Positions 62,882-64,000 of a DNA stretch of 64,000 nucleotides are shown here, piece by piece. Every line of letters starts with the position of its first letter. Position 1 is the stretch's first letter. Location of the stretch: positions 310,001-374,000 of the forward strand of contig NZ_CAMDRE010000002.1 in assembly GCF_945906775.1 (NCBI RefSeq). The letters are read 5' to 3'. The notes beneath the pieces were generated by a model. It did no database searches and was not told where the DNA came from. It saw only the letters and a program-made list of their open reading frames with translations. The translations under genes and the position numbers were made by a program. Source of the stretch: Citrobacter sp. Marseille-Q6884 (GTDB lineage Bacteria; Pseudomonadota; Gammaproteobacteria; Enterobacterales; Enterobacteriaceae).

Positions 62882-62966
62882 GTAACTGGTTTTATACAAC
62901 CTGATGGGGTGATTATCTGCGCAGTCAGATCAATCAATGTCAATGAATTTGTTTTGGTGAATTGCT

Positions 62967-63509
62967 ATGGATTTACATAAATTGCCATTCGATATAAATA
63001 ATGGACAAGCTGCAGAGAGCGAACAAGTAGTGGTGGATTTGTCTGCAGGCAACCAGGAAGAAAACAAAGTTTCTACTGTGGCAGCAGATTCTGATGACAC
63101 TGTTAGTCATATTCCAGAAGAGTTAATTAGTGCACTGAAGTTAGAACTTGAATCTTTTTCGAAAGAAAATGCGATACTAAAAAATATTCTTATTTCAACT
63201 GCTGATGGGTTTGAAGTCGCTTCCTTATTGACTTCTGGTTATGAGTTACATGTGCGAAAAGTATCTGCTTTAACGAGTTCTTTGCTGGGCATTAGTTCAG
63301 CAATGCTAAAAGAGGTTGGAGAGGGGGAGCAAAATGCTGTTTTCATGGAGAGCGACGACAGCATGATCCTTTTTAATCGAATTCCAGTTGAGCAAAAAAT
63401 GCTTTGCTTGATGGCTGTAACAAGTAAAGATGAGTCTATAGGTCAAATTTTTTGGCGTGTTCGAAAACTTTCGGACAATGTGATCGAAATTTGTAATAAA
63501 TATATTTAA
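62967..63509 (+). CDS. 180-aa protein with a C-terminal roadblock/LC7-like domain
   Basis: Residues 1-50 are acidic and disordered-looking. From about 60, LKNILISTADGFEVASLLTSGYELHVRKVSALTSSLLGISSAMLKEVGEG, followed by NAVFMESDDSMILFNRIPVEQKMLCLMAVTSKDESIGQIFWRVRKLSDNV, has the sequence logic of a roadblock/LC7 domain (D-G-like turn, S-A-L-T-S-S-L-L helix, 'ill.ri...' strand). It is the second such candidate in a row after the tad genes. Function is unknown; GTPase regulation is inference. Confidence 0.62.
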   Translation: MDLHKLPFDINNGQAAESEQVVVDLSAGNQEENKVSTVAADSDDTVSHIPEELISALKLELESFSKENAILKNILISTADGFEVASLLTSGYELHVRKVSALTSSLLGISSAMLKEVGEGEQNAVFMESDDSMILFNRIPVEQKMLCLMAVTSKDESIGQIFWRVRKLSDNVIEICNKYI

Positions 63510-63526
63510 TATTACCAGGGTGTATC

Positions 63527-64000
63527 ATGAACGATTCTTTTTTGTTTGACTGCGTTGTTACCTTATGTTCATCTGACCATATCAGTGGTTTTATATCCCC
63601 AAACCCAGTAATCGACAGTCGAGATAAGATCACTGCGCAACGCTTATCTTTTTTATATAAATTAGTTAAGCAAGTAAAAGATAATATCGAGCAACAAAAT
63701 AATCTTGGGAGCCAAGCGAAAAATAAATATTGCTTTGAGCGAGCGATACAACTCACCAGTTCTGATATTTCATCTGGGGTAATTGCTGTTGAACCTATAC
63801 TATATGATCGCGATGAAAAAATTTCTGAAGTTATTGCCTTTTATTTTAATATGATTGCTAAATCATTAATTGGACTATCAATTGAATTATCAACTGAAAA
63901 AGAGTGCGAAGTTATAATTGAAAAATCGCCTGAAATTAAAGATACCTTAATTGAATATAAAACGGTTGTAATTCCTGTTTATAAAAAAATGAAAAAGAGC
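63527..64000 (+). CDS. Unknown protein, 5' part only
   Basis: The ORF starts at ATG 63527 behind CCAGGGTG, 17 bp after the previous gene, and is open for 158 codons to the window edge. The product begins MNDSFLFDCVVTLCSSDHISGF and is rich in Ile, Lys, Glu and Ser, with no signal peptide or membrane helix so far. I recognise no family. Position and orientation place it in the same transcript as the two roadblock-like genes. Confidence 0.7.
   Translation, partial: MNDSFLFDCVVTLCSSDHISGFISPNPVIDSRDKITAQRLSFLYKLVKQVKDNIEQQNNLGSQAKNKYCFERAIQLTSSDISSGVIAVEPILYDRDEKISEVIAFYFNMIAKSLIGLSIELSTEKECEVIIEKSPEIKDTLIEYKTVVIPVYKKMKKS

Overview
The window is a stretch of enterobacterial chromosome. Gene content and order from cysM to yfcL follow the Escherichia/Salmonella backbone. 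Several markers shared with Salmonella and absent from E. coli K-12 (ptsJ-yfeJ, ipdC with a neighbouring YghZ-like aldo-keto reductase) point to Citrobacter or a close relative. The genus is an inference from remembered protein sequences, not from a search.

Layout. 1-6.2 kb: end of cysM, then yfeJ-ptsJ (minus) divergent from pdxK plus a small ORF, and the PTS operon ptsH-ptsI-crr (minus). 6.5-14.3 kb: cysK, cysZ, zipA, ligA-ypeB, yfeH, yfeR and a FlxA-like gene. 14.3-16.8 kb: an IS3-family element carrying a complete nested IS30. 16.9-20.2 kb: a Val-Val-Val-Lys tRNA operon, gltX, yfeD-yfeC and two tRNA-Ala(GGC) genes. 20.3-28.9 kb: nupC, mntH with MntR and Fur sites, ypeC, an aldo-keto reductase, ipdC, yfeO and glk.

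28.9-30.5 kb is the most unusual part. Three separate RNA elements, each a pair of short hairpins with ACGR tetraloops, match the guanidine-II (mini-ykkC) riboswitch. They precede (i) a 57-aa secreted-looking ORF joined to a stand-alone NuoA-like membrane protein, (ii) a 66-aa membrane protein and (iii) a Gdx/SugE-type SMR guanidinium exporter. The locus looks like a guanidine-response island with two membrane modules of unknown function beside the known exporter.

30.6-53.3 kb returns to backbone: an M14 peptidase, the ypdA/ypdB two-component system, alaC, ypdK, an LprI-like protein, lpxP, yfdY, a YaiL-like protein, argW, yfdC, mlaA, fadL, yfcZ, fadI-fadJ with FadR sites, sixA, smrB, prmB, aroC-mepA-yfcA-epmC and yfcL. 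53.8-64 kb is an AT-rich Flp/Tad pilus island running off the right edge: flp, cpaB/rcpC, secretin, tadZ, tadA, tadB, tadC, tadD, then two small proteins that look like roadblock/LC7 domains and a further partial ORF.

A second clear observation is that the nested IS3/IS30 pair separates the FlxA-like gene from a good match to a flagellar sigma-28 promoter.
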